Assembly: GCA_965220825.1 (NCBI GenBank)
Contig: OZ244839.1
Location: 2,232,001 to 2,296,000 of the forward strand
DNA: 64,000 nt
Direction of reading: 5' to 3'
Source: G965220825 sp965220825
Lineage (GTDB): Bacteria; Pseudomonadota; Alphaproteobacteria; UBA828
This document shows positions 51,922 to 59,583 of this stretch, piece by piece. Position numbers and translations under genes: made by a program. Position 1 is the stretch's first letter. Every line of letters starts with the position of its first letter. The notes under the pieces were generated by a model, which saw only the letters and a list, made by a program, of their open reading frames with translations, was not told the DNA's origin and did no database searches.

Positions 51922-53073
51922 ATGACGATGGATGACGGGCCGGCAACGCCCTCCGATGTGCCCCTCGAATCCACCGCCAGGGTGCCGGTCGAGTGGCTGG
52001 TGCTCGACAGTGAGAACCCACGTCTGGGGACGTTCGATGCAGGCAGTGACGAAACGAAGCTCGTCGCCCAGCTCTATCGCGCGGAAGACCTGGGCGAGCT
52101 TCTCCAGTCTTTCGCGGCGAACGGATATATCGATATCGAGCCGCTGATCGTCCTCGAGCGGGACGGCAGGCTCGTCGTGCTCGAAGGCAATCGCCGCCTG
52201 GCGGCCCTCCGTCTGTTCCGGGAGCCGGATCTCAAGCGCCGTATCGAGGAAAAGGAGGGCTTGAACATCCAGCTCCCCGAAATCTCCGACGAAAGGCGCC
52301 GCACTCTCGAACACGTTTCCGTCTACCGGGTGGCAGACCGCGGCGATGCGCGCTCCTTCATCGGCTTCAAGCATATCAACGGTGCCGCCAGGTGGGGCTC
52401 CTATGCGAAGGCTCGTTTCGCCGCACAGTGGTACCGCGCGGGTGGCGTATCCCTCGAAGATGTCGCCAGGCGCATCGGGGACAGGCACGACACCGTGAAG
52501 CGCATGGTCAACGCCATCTACGTCCTGGAACAGGCCGAGGGTGCCGGCATCTTCCGGATGGACGAGCGCGCCACCCCGCGGTTCAACTTCTCGCACCTCT
52601 ATACCGCCTTGTCCCGCCCGCCCTACAGGGAGTTCCTGGGCCTGGAAACGTCCTGGTCCCGATATGACCCGGAGCCAAACCCCGTCCCCGAAACCCATCT
52701 GGGTCAACTCCGCGAGATATTGCTGTGGCTTTACGGCTCCAGGGAAGAAGGGGTGGAACCTGTGGTCCTGTCCCAGAACCCTCACATCAAGCAGTTGGGC
52801 GAGGTTCTTTCCTGCGGTGAAGGCTTGGTGGTTCTCCGCGAGACGGGACGGCTCGCGGACGCGCACGCCGGCACGCAGCCCGCCGGCCGAAAGTTCTCGG
52901 AGGCGTTGATCCGGAGTCGGAGCGATATTCGAGAAGCATCCAACAATTTGCGCGGCTTCGACGGCCAGGAAAGCGCGTTGGTGGACATAGCGGAGGATGT
53001 TTCGGAAACCGCACAAAGCATATTCGAGAGAATGAAACGGAAAATGCGGGACGCTGCGCCGGATGCCGCATGA
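51922..53073 (+). CDS. ParB/Srx-type DNA-binding protein, first gene of the cassette
   Basis: A 383-residue protein. Residues about 12-110 form a ParB-type N-terminal domain: VPVEWLVLDSENPRLG, SFAANGYIDIEPLIVLERD and LVVLEGNRRLAALRLF. The GNRRLAA part corresponds to the GxxRxxA phosphate/CTP-binding motif of ParB. A ParB-like helix-turn-helix follows (VSLEDVARRIGDRHDTVKRM, about 175-205). The C-terminal 180 residues are not recognised. It could act as a nucleotide-gated DNA clamp, a nuclease of the ParB-like type, or a regulator. GAGAGGG precedes the ATG at 51922; an ATG at 51850 is possible. No ParA is present, so plasmid-type partitioning is unlikely. Its stop overlaps the next gene (ATGA). 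Confidence 0.78.
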   Translation: MTMDDGPATPSDVPLESTARVPVEWLVLDSENPRLGTFDAGSDETKLVAQLYRAEDLGELLQSFAANGYIDIEPLIVLERDGRLVVLEGNRRLAALRLFREPDLKRRIEEKEGLNIQLPEISDERRRTLEHVSVYRVADRGDARSFIGFKHINGAARWGSYAKARFAAQWYRAGGVSLEDVARRIGDRHDTVKRMVNAIYVLEQAEGAGIFRMDERATPRFNFSHLYTALSRPPYREFLGLETSWSRYDPEPNPVPETHLGQLREILLWLYGSREEGVEPVVLSQNPHIKQLGEVLSCGEGLVVLRETGRLADAHAGTQPAGRKFSEALIRSRSDIREASNNLRGFDGQESALVDIAEDVSETAQSIFERMKRKMRDAAPDAA

Positions 53074-54062
53074 GCTCTTCGGTATATTTCCCATCGGACG
53101 AGTTTGTTGGCGGCGGCATCCCGGATCTGGATCTGGCCGCCGATTATCTCGAATTGAAGGCGTTGTTCTCTGGAAGGTCCTTCAGCCAAGACCTCGTGAA
53201 CGCCCTTGAGGACGCGGCGGAGAACGAATACGAAGACGTCGATACGGAGATCAGAGCGCGCGAAGAGATTGCGTCCGGCGCCGAGAGCCGCATCCTGTCG
53301 CGACAGCGCATCCTGTCGTCGAGCTATCCTTTCAAACTGGACGAAAGCGGAAGCATCCTGTCGTTCGCCGCCGACCGGCGGAACAACGGCACGCACGCCT
53401 ATCTCGTATCGCTTCTGCTGTCCAATCTTCGCGCACAGACTCCCCTGCTCCAAGATGCCGAGTTCCATCCGTCCGACGATGACGTGCGCGGACTCCGGCG
53501 GTATTTCCAGTATTTCGCGACGGCCGCGATCGCGGCAGAAGTAGGCGGTCCCGCCTGGTCGTTCGGCGCTCCAAGGCCGGACGGGACCGGTTTCCGGGCC
53601 AAGCTCTCTGAGATCTGGTCCGTTCTAGGGGATGGGTACGTCCGCCCCGACCCCACGGCACCAAAACGCCCGCAAGACGACGGGATCGATGTCTTCGCCT
53701 GGCGGGAGCAGACCGACGGGTTGCCCGGCTTCCTGCTTGTCGCCGCACAGGTCGCAACGGGTGGAAACTGGAAGGACAAATCGCTCCTCGCCCATGTCGA
53801 CCGCGTGTTTCACCATCGCTGGTTCGGTCGGCCGCCGGCCACGCGGATGGTTCCCTACCATGTAATCCCATTCGCGCGACCGGACGAGGCGTTCCGCGAC
53901 GACGTGCTGGTCTTGGGCAACGTGCTCCACAGGCTGCGGGTTCCGCGCCGGGTCGCCGAAGCGGAGAAGCTTGTCCGCGACGGAATGGCCGTTGAGGCGT
54001 TCGACAAGCTCGGTGAAGCCTCCGACTGGATCGACGGCTATCTCGCCCGCATAGGGCGGTAA
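53070..54062 (+). CDS. Unrecognised protein with a nuclease-like motif, second gene of the cassette
   Basis: A 330-residue protein that I cannot assign to a named family. After an acidic, helical N-terminal half there is a segment resembling the core of PD-(D/E)xK nucleases: DDGIDVFAW at residues 203-211 with Asp207, then LLVAAQVATGGNWKDK at 222-237, where Gln227 sits in the second acidic position and no lysine is in the canonical place (Ala229); Lys235 could substitute. The remaining C-terminal part (HVIPFARPDEAFRDD) is also unassigned. Base composition is less GC-rich than the neighbours. It starts in the stop of the ParB-like gene, so the two products probably act together. Confidence 0.7.
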   Translation: MSSSVYFPSDEFVGGGIPDLDLAADYLELKALFSGRSFSQDLVNALEDAAENEYEDVDTEIRAREEIASGAESRILSRQRILSSSYPFKLDESGSILSFAADRRNNGTHAYLVSLLLSNLRAQTPLLQDAEFHPSDDDVRGLRRYFQYFATAAIAAEVGGPAWSFGAPRPDGTGFRAKLSEIWSVLGDGYVRPDPTAPKRPQDDGIDVFAWREQTDGLPGFLLVAAQVATGGNWKDKSLLAHVDRVFHHRWFGRPPATRMVPYHVIPFARPDEAFRDDVLVLGNVLHRLRVPRRVAEAEKLVRDGMAVEAFDKLGEASDWIDGYLARIGR

Positions 54063-54079
54063 TGCCAGGTAGCTACCGC

Positions 54080-54147
54080 CTCCGCCGCAGGATCATTCCA
54101 GGACCTCGATCTGCTCGGGATGGGTCGCCTCGATCATGGGGCCGTTG
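54080..54147. repeat. Right copy of the 68-bp direct repeat bounding the cassette
   Basis: Identical in all 68 positions to 51719-51786. Here it is in its native setting: the last codons and stop of the intact thermonuclease gene, followed on its left by 13 bases that were originally the start of the M48 gene (the codons after ATG read ILRRR in both copies). The left end breaks off into cassette DNA. Confidence 0.93.
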
Positions 54148-54887
54148 AAGGACGTGACCCATCCTCGCACGCGCAGGAGCCGGCCGTCATAGTCCTCCAG
54201 CGCGATGCCAGCGTCGGCGAAGAGGCGGAGGTCGCGCGGGGCGATGGAAACGGTGAAATCGGTACGCCAGTCGTCGCCGAAATTGAGGTAGCCGCGCCCC
54301 CGCACCGTGTCGACCGCGCGCACCCGGCCTTCCACGAGCCTGAAGGCGCCGGGCTTGATGTCGGCCAGTCCGCGTACCCGGTGGAAGGGGCGGGTCCAGA
54401 TGCCCTTGCGGGCCGCACGCGCAGCGCTCTCGACCCGCAGAAGATTGGGCACCCCCGTCCGGTTGTCGCGGAAGCTCTCGACCCGGGCGAGGCCGGCCGC
54501 CACCATGGCACTCTGCAGCCAGAGGCCGTCGTCCGCGCGGGCAAGGTGCGCGAGCAGGCGCCCGTGCCGGTCCCGCTTGCGCCCGCCATGGGCGATATGG
54601 ACGCGCCGGTCGAGCGCGAGCGCGGAGAGCGCCTCCGCCGCTTCCCGCGCAAGCGGCTCGTCCTCGGAGGCGTCCGGTCCGGCGGCGTGTTTCGGCGCTC
54701 TGATGCCCACAAGCCGAACCGTCTCGCCGCTTGCGAGGCGGAGGGTATCCCCGTCCACGATCTCGACCACCGTCGCTTGGCCTTCCGCCGCAAGCCCGGC
54801 CGGCCAACCGGCGGCAGCTGACGCCCCGCCGCGCGCACCCGGCGCGACCGACAGGACAAGCAGGAAAACCGTGAGAAGGCGCGCCAT
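54093..54887 (-). CDS. Thermonuclease (SNase-fold) family secreted protein
   Basis: A 264-residue protein with a signal peptide (RLLTVFLLVLSVAPGARG) and a staphylococcal-nuclease-type domain: VVEIVDGDTLRLASGETVRLVGIRAPK, then RDRHGRLLAHLARADDGLWLQ and GLARVESF. The domain is a sugar-nonspecific nuclease fold, active in the periplasm or outside. The C-terminal 80 residues form an extra OB-like extension (RVRAVDTVRGRGYLNFGDDW). The gene is complete because the insertion duplicated its end. The ATG at 54887 fits the signal peptide better than one eight codons upstream. Confidence 0.88.
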   Translation of the reverse strand: MARLLTVFLLVLSVAPGARGGASAAAGWPAGLAAEGQATVVEIVDGDTLRLASGETVRLVGIRAPKHAAGPDASEDEPLAREAAEALSALALDRRVHIAHGGRKRDRHGRLLAHLARADDGLWLQSAMVAAGLARVESFRDNRTGVPNLLRVESAARAARKGIWTRPFHRVRGLADIKPGAFRLVEGRVRAVDTVRGRGYLNFGDDWRTDFTVSIAPRDLRLFADAGIALEDYDGRLLRVRGWVTSFNGPMIEATHPEQIEVLE

Positions 54888-55020
54888 CGCGCCAATATAC
54901 GCCGCCCGCATCCCGCGTCACGCCCCGGGCGGCTTTCCCCCGATTCCGGACCGGAAGGCGCCCATGCCGAAAGCCGGGGCTCTTCGGGGCGAGCCGTGCT
55001 AGGTTGAGAGGCTCGCGGCG

Positions 55021-55097
55021 GCGCCCGTAGCTCAGCCGGATAGAGCACTTGATTCCTAATCAAGGGGTCGCAGGTTCGAGTCCTGCCGGGCGCGCCA
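55021..55097 (+). tRNA. tRNA-Arg (anticodon CCT)
   Basis: Complete 77-base cloverleaf with encoded CCA. The acceptor GCGCCCG pairs with CGGGCGC. Anticodon stem and loop CTTGA-TTCCTAA-TCAAG place CCT at the anticodon, reading AGG. The T-arm reads GCAGGTTCGAGTCCTGC. Confidence 0.95.
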
Positions 55098-55161
55098 CTG
55101 CGCATGCCGCCGACCCAAAATGACGGTAGCCGCCTGCCGCCATTCCTGCGACCATGGCGGC

Positions 55162-55842
55162 ATGGCCTCCGACCCCCATCAAAGCGCCGCGCGGCGCTAT
55201 GTGGATTTCGTGTGCCGGGAAGCAGACTGGGATTACACGACTCTCGCGCGAAAGAGCGGCGTCGCCGCCTCCACCATCACACGCTTCATGAACAATGCGG
55301 CGGTCACCCACAGCCTGAGCGCGCGGACACTGGCCAAGATTTCCCACGCATCCGGCATACGCCTGCCCGGCTCTCTCGGCGGCGTGGCCGAGGCCTTCGG
55401 AGCCCATGCGTCCGATGCGGTGCGGCGCGCGGAAAACGGGGTTCCGCCTCCCGGAACCCGGGACCTGCCTTTGCTGGGCCAGGCCCTCGGCGGCGCCGAG
55501 GACCTCCTGTTCGAGAACGGCGCGGTGCAGGACTATGTGGAGCGCCCCTGGTTCCTCATGGGGAACGGCGGCGCCTACGCGGTGTATGTGCACGGCACCA
55601 GCATGGAACCCGCCTACCGCCACGGAGAGCTCTGCTACGTGGACCCCAACCGCCCGCCCCGCCCCGGCCAGGACGTGGTGATCCAGCTCAGGGACGGCAC
55701 GGGCTTCATCAAGACCCTCGAGCGGCGTACCGGGCACAGCGTGGTGCTCCGTCAGTACAACCCGGAGAAGCGCCTCGACTTCGCGGCGGCCGACGTGGAA
55801 TCGATCCATCTCGTGGTCGCCGCACTCAAGGTCCGCGGCTAG
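55162..55842 (+). CDS. Helix-turn-helix, LexA/CI-like S24 peptidase repressor
   Basis: A 226-residue protein. A helix-turn-helix at about 20-60 (YTTLARKSGVAASTITRFMN) is followed by a C-terminal S24 self-cleavage domain. The latter has Ser147 in HGTSMEPAYRHGE and Lys184 in GFIKTLERR, the expected Ser-Lys catalytic pair. Such proteins are phage-type or chromosomal repressors that cleave themselves in response to activated RecA. No phage genes surround it. It lies just downstream of tRNA-Arg and upstream of recQ, so a link to DNA damage is possible. Starts at 55120 and 55162 are both plausible. Confidence 0.8.
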   Translation: MASDPHQSAARRYVDFVCREADWDYTTLARKSGVAASTITRFMNNAAVTHSLSARTLAKISHASGIRLPGSLGGVAEAFGAHASDAVRRAENGVPPPGTRDLPLLGQALGGAEDLLFENGAVQDYVERPWFLMGNGGAYAVYVHGTSMEPAYRHGELCYVDPNRPPRPGQDVVIQLRDGTGFIKTLERRTGHSVVLRQYNPEKRLDFAAADVESIHLVVAALKVRG

Positions 55843-55924
55843 ACGGGCTGCCGCGACGGGAGGCACGAGACCCGGCACCGGGTTTCGGCAATAATTCCGC
55901 GTCGGGCGAGGGTGGGAAGGGCGC

Positions 55925-57778
55925 GTGCCGCCGGTGCAGGGCTTGATGTTGGAAGCTGAGGCGCAGCTCAGGACCGTCTTCGGGCTGCAGGCGTTCCGGC
56001 CCGGCCAGCAGGCGGTGATCGATGCCGTGCTCCGGGGTGAGGATGTGCTTGCCGTGATGCCCACCGGCAGCGGCAAGTCGCTCTGCTACCAGCTGCCGGC
56101 CGTGCTCCGCGAAGGGCTCACCGTCGTTGTTTCGCCGCTGATTGCGCTGATGCGGGATCAGGTTGCCGCGCTCCGTTCTCTCGGTGTGGCGGCGGCGGCG
56201 CTCAATGCGTCCGTCCTCCCGGAGGAGCGTCGCGCGATCTTCAGCGCAGCCCGCGACGGCCGTCTTTCCCTGCTCTACGCCGCACCGGAGCGCCTCATGC
56301 TGGATAGTACCGTCGCCTTCCTGCGGCGCGCGGCGCCCACCTTGCTGGCCGTGGACGAGGCCCATTGCGTCTCCCGCTGGGGACACGATTTCCGGCCTGA
56401 ATATCTCGCCCTCGGTGCCTTGCGCCAGGCTCTGGGCGGCGTGCAGACCGTGGCCCTCACGGCGACGGCCGACCAGGCCACCCGCTCCGAGATCGCGCGC
56501 GAACTGTTCGACGGTGCGCCCCGCATCTTTGTACGCGGCTTCGACCGGCCCAACATCCGCCTTGCCATGCAGCCCAAGCGCGAGGCCGACAAGCAGATCC
56601 GCACCTTCGTGAACGCGCATGCCGGCGACAGCGGCATCGTCTATTGCGCCACCCGCAAGCGGGCCGAGGGCCTTGCGAAAAAACTGGCGGGCTGGGGCGT
56701 GCGCGCCGTTCCCTATCACGCCGGTATGGACAAGACCGCGCGGGATGCGAACCAGGACGTCTTCCTGCGCGAGGACGGCGTGGTCGCGGTGGCGACCGTC
56801 GCCTTCGGCATGGGAATCGACAAGCCGGACGTGCGCTTCGTCTGCCACGCCAACATGCCGCAGACCGTCGAAAGCTATTACCAGGAGATCGGGCGCGCCG
56901 GCCGGGACGGTCTGCCGGCGGATACGCTCACCCTCTACGGCCTCGACGACTTCCGCCTGCGGCGCACCCAGATCGAAGAAGGCAACGCCTCGCCCGATAA
57001 AAAGCGCGCGGAGCACGACCGGCTCTCGGCGCTGATCGCACTCTGCGAAGCGCCGCGCTGCCGCCGCGAGACCTTGCTGGCCTATTTCGGGGAGTCCGCG
57101 CCGCAATGCGGGCACTGCGACCTCTGCGAAGGCGGGGTAGAGAGCGTGGATGCGACGGTGGATGCCCAGAAGCTGCTGTCCGCCATGGTGCGCACGCATC
57201 AACGCTTCGGCGCCGAGCATCTGATCGCCGTGGTCCGGGGCCGGAGCAGCGAGCGGATCCGCCGCCTCGGTCACCACCTGCTGCCGACCTTCGGGGTCGG
57301 TGCGGACCGCGACGAGGCGGCGTGGCGGGCCCTTTTGCGCCAGCTCTACGCGGCGGGCTGCCTCTCGCTCGAGCCTGGATCCCGCGGAAGCTGGGCGCTT
57401 ACGGACAAGGGCTGGGCGGTGCTGCGCGGCAAGGCGCCGTTCGAAACGCGGTGTTACGCCGCCCCGCAAGCGCCGCCGCGCGCAAACGCAGCGCCGCAGG
57501 ACCGGCCCGCCCGCAGCACCGCGCTGACGGACGCACCGCTCTCGCCGTCGGAGGAGGCGCTGTTCGAGCGGCTTCGGGTGCTGCGCCGCCGGCTGGCCGC
57601 GGCCGAGAACGTGCCGGCCTATGTCGTCTTTCCGGACCGCACTCTCATGGAGCTTGCGCGCCTCCGCCCCGCCACCCTCGATGCCATGAGCGCCGCCCAT
57701 GGCGTCGGCGCCCGCAAGCTGGAGAAATATGGCGAGACCATTCTCGCCGCGATCGCCGAAGCCCCGTCCGGCGCGTGA
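55925..57778 (+). CDS. recQ: ATP-dependent DNA helicase RecQ
   Basis: Full-length 617-residue helicase. The N-terminal part has FRPGQQAVIDAVLRGEDVLAVMPTGSGKS (motifs 0 and I), VDEAHCVSRWGHDFRPEY (motif II with the aromatic-rich loop), and the motif VI arginine region QEIGRAGRDG. The zinc-binding subdomain has its cysteines in CGHCDLC and the preceding CRRE. A winged helix follows, then an HRDC domain (PAYVVFPDRTLMELARLRP). It unwinds DNA 3-prime to 5-prime in recombination repair. Start is GTG at 55925 or ATG at 55946. Confidence 0.95.
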   Translation: MPPVQGLMLEAEAQLRTVFGLQAFRPGQQAVIDAVLRGEDVLAVMPTGSGKSLCYQLPAVLREGLTVVVSPLIALMRDQVAALRSLGVAAAALNASVLPEERRAIFSAARDGRLSLLYAAPERLMLDSTVAFLRRAAPTLLAVDEAHCVSRWGHDFRPEYLALGALRQALGGVQTVALTATADQATRSEIARELFDGAPRIFVRGFDRPNIRLAMQPKREADKQIRTFVNAHAGDSGIVYCATRKRAEGLAKKLAGWGVRAVPYHAGMDKTARDANQDVFLREDGVVAVATVAFGMGIDKPDVRFVCHANMPQTVESYYQEIGRAGRDGLPADTLTLYGLDDFRLRRTQIEEGNASPDKKRAEHDRLSALIALCEAPRCRRETLLAYFGESAPQCGHCDLCEGGVESVDATVDAQKLLSAMVRTHQRFGAEHLIAVVRGRSSERIRRLGHHLLPTFGVGADRDEAAWRALLRQLYAAGCLSLEPGSRGSWALTDKGWAVLRGKAPFETRCYAAPQAPPRANAAPQDRPARSTALTDAPLSPSEEALFERLRVLRRRLAAAENVPAYVVFPDRTLMELARLRPATLDAMSAAHGVGARKLEKYGETILAAIAEAPSGA

Positions 57779-57961
57779 AGGCCCGACAGCGGGGCGGGAG
57801 CGTCTTTCGCCGTCATGCGCCCCCCGGTCGGTGCCCCCGGAGAGCGCGCAAACGGATTGCCTCCGTTTCAGTGCCGCGCCATATAGCAGGCGCCCGGGAC
57901 AGCGGGCGCCCGCGCCGAGCCAGAGGAGCCGGAACATGGATGTATGCCGTGGGGCGGGAGG

Positions 57962-58498
57962 ATGAGCCGGAACGGTATGGCGCATTCCGAGCCGCCGGCC
58001 TATGGCGGGTTCTGGCGCCGCGCCGCCGCATGGGTGGTGGACGGTATCATCCTTCTGGTCGGTTTCTTCCTGGTGGGCATCTACCTGGTGCCCGACCTGG
58101 TGGAGACCGCGACGCTGGTGCGGGAGACGGCGGGCGCCCGGCTCGAGACGACACGCTACGCGCCGACGACGCTCGGCTCGATCGTGCTCGCCATCGCCGC
58201 CTGGGCGTACACCGCACTGCAGGAAAGCGGACCGGCCCAGGCGACGGTCGGCAAGCGGCTCCTCCGCCTCAGGGTGACGAACCTCGCCGGTGAACGCCTC
58301 TCGCTCGCGCGCGCGAGCCTCAGAAGCTGGCCGCTCTGGCTGCCGGGGCTCGTAAGCGCGCTCGACATCCTGGATGCCGTGGCGGGCCTCGCCGCCTTTG
58401 CGGCCTGCATCGCGGTCGCCTTCACAAGACGCAAGCAGGGCCTCCACGACCTCATGGCCAAGTGCCTGGTCGTTCGCCGCGCGGCACGCCCAGCCTAG
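57962..58498 (+). CDS. RDD-family membrane protein
   Basis: A 178-residue inner-membrane protein with the RDD-family signature: YGGFWRRAAAWVVDGIILLV (the first Arg/Asp pair and helix), a second helix IVLAIAAWAYTAL, then GPAQATVGKRLLRLRVTNLAGE and a final RKQGLHDLMAKCLVV. RDD proteins often have three membrane segments. Function is unknown; a few members act in ion exchange. GGGAGG precedes the ATG at 57962. It is followed by the aminotransferase after 97 bases. Confidence 0.86.
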   Translation: MSRNGMAHSEPPAYGGFWRRAAAWVVDGIILLVGFFLVGIYLVPDLVETATLVRETAGARLETTRYAPTTLGSIVLAIAAWAYTALQESGPAQATVGKRLLRLRVTNLAGERLSLARASLRSWPLWLPGLVSALDILDAVAGLAAFAACIAVAFTRRKQGLHDLMAKCLVVRRAARPA

Positions 58499-58595
58499 CA
58501 TAGCCCGCCGCACCGGCCCTCGCGCCTCGCGGGCTTTTGCGGCATCATCCCGCGGTCGGGCGGAGCTTGCGCGAGCGGCCTTGGGAGGGGACGAC

Positions 58596-59525
58596 ATGAC
58601 GGCGGACCGAGCAAACGAGCGGGTGTGCTACATCGACGGCGAGATCCTGCCCGAAAGCCGGGCCACGGTCTCGTTCCGCGACCGGAGCTTCCGCTATGGC
58701 GACGGCGCGTTCGACACGACACGTACCTTCGGCCACCGTATCTTCAAGCTCGAGGAGCATCTCGTCCGCTTCTACAAGACGCTCCACTATCTGCGGATCG
58801 ACCCCGGCATGCGCCCCTCGGAGATGAAGCGCCTCACGGAAGAGGTTCTGGCGCGCAATCTGCATCTGCTGGGCGAGGACGAGGACTACTGGGTCACCCA
58901 GCGCGTCTCGCGAGGCGTGGAGCCGGCCGGCGGAGACGTCCACGGCGCGGGCGGACCGACGCTCGTCATCGAATGCACGCCACTCCCGCTCGCGGCCCGT
59001 GCGCATTATTTCCGCGACGGCATCCCGCTTCGCATCCCTTCCATCCGCCGCGCGGCACCCGAGGCGCTTTCGCCGCGCGCGAAGACCCACAACTATCTGA
59101 ATCTCATCATGGGCCATGACGAGGTCCGCCGGCAGGATGCAAACGCCTGGGCGATGCTGTTGGACCATAACGGCAATCTCTGCGAAGGCTTGGGCTCCAA
59201 CATCTTCCTGGTGAGCGACGGCACCCTCTACACACCCAAGGACAGCTACGTGCTCTGCGGGATAAGCCGCGAAACGGTGATCGAGCGCGCACGGGAGGCC
59301 GATATCGACGTGATGAAGGCCGATCTCGACCTCTACGACGCCCACGCCGCCGACGAGGCCTTCGTCACCTCCACGAGCTTCTGTATCTGTCCCGTCACAT
59401 CGATCAACGGCGTGCCGTTCCGCGAGCGCGCCGTCCCCGGCCCCATCACGGAGCGCCTGACCCGGCTCTATGCCGAGTTCGTCGGCTTCGACTTCGTTGG
59501 CCAGTATCTGAAGCACTTGCAGTAG
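58596..59525 (+). CDS. PLP-fold class IV aminotransferase (BCAT/D-amino-acid transaminase type)
   Basis: A 309-residue enzyme of the class IV PLP fold. Segments include VSFRDRSFRYGDGAFDTTRTFG near the N-terminus, Lys163 (SPRAKTHNYLNLIMGHDE) as the Schiff-base lysine, LDHNGNLCEGLGSNIF as the cofactor-phosphate site, and FVTSTSFCICPVTSINGVPF. Class IV members include branched-chain aminotransferase, D-alanine aminotransferase and aminodeoxychorismate lyase. The YGDGAFDTTRTFG pattern is nearer to D-amino-acid or fold-type IV transaminases of unknown specificity than to IlvE. GGGAGGGG precedes the ATG. Confidence 0.85.
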   Translation: MTADRANERVCYIDGEILPESRATVSFRDRSFRYGDGAFDTTRTFGHRIFKLEEHLVRFYKTLHYLRIDPGMRPSEMKRLTEEVLARNLHLLGEDEDYWVTQRVSRGVEPAGGDVHGAGGPTLVIECTPLPLAARAHYFRDGIPLRIPSIRRAAPEALSPRAKTHNYLNLIMGHDEVRRQDANAWAMLLDHNGNLCEGLGSNIFLVSDGTLYTPKDSYVLCGISRETVIERAREADIDVMKADLDLYDAHAADEAFVTSTSFCICPVTSINGVPFRERAVPGPITERLTRLYAEFVGFDFVGQYLKHLQ

Positions 59526-59583
59526 GCCGCGGCGGCCGCGGAAGGCGCGTTCGGGGCGCCGCCGGCACGGGACAGGACAGCTC

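Larger units (their letters stand above)
51787..54079 (+). mobile_element. Two-gene cassette inserted into the thermonuclease-M48 operon
   Basis: The period of the duplication is 2361 bp (68-bp repeat plus 2293 bp of new DNA). The new DNA carries only two overlapping genes on the plus strand, opposite to the host operon: a ParB-like protein and a predicted nuclease-like protein. No transposase, integrase, recombinase, att-like tRNA end or inverted repeat is visible. The first 130 bases (51787-51921) are non-coding and probably contain the promoter. Removing one repeat plus the insert restores an exact four-base overlap of two host genes, which is strong evidence for insertion. Confidence 0.85.

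Noticed and set aside
51922..53073. The ParB-like gene as a plasmid or chromosome partition gene
   Set aside because: No ParA, no parS-like inverted repeats and no replication gene nearby. The partner is a nuclease-like protein instead.
55162..55842. The S24 repressor as evidence for a prophage at tRNA-Arg
   Set aside because: No integrase, structural or lysis genes follow; recQ and housekeeping genes come next, and no att-like repeat of the tRNA end was seen.
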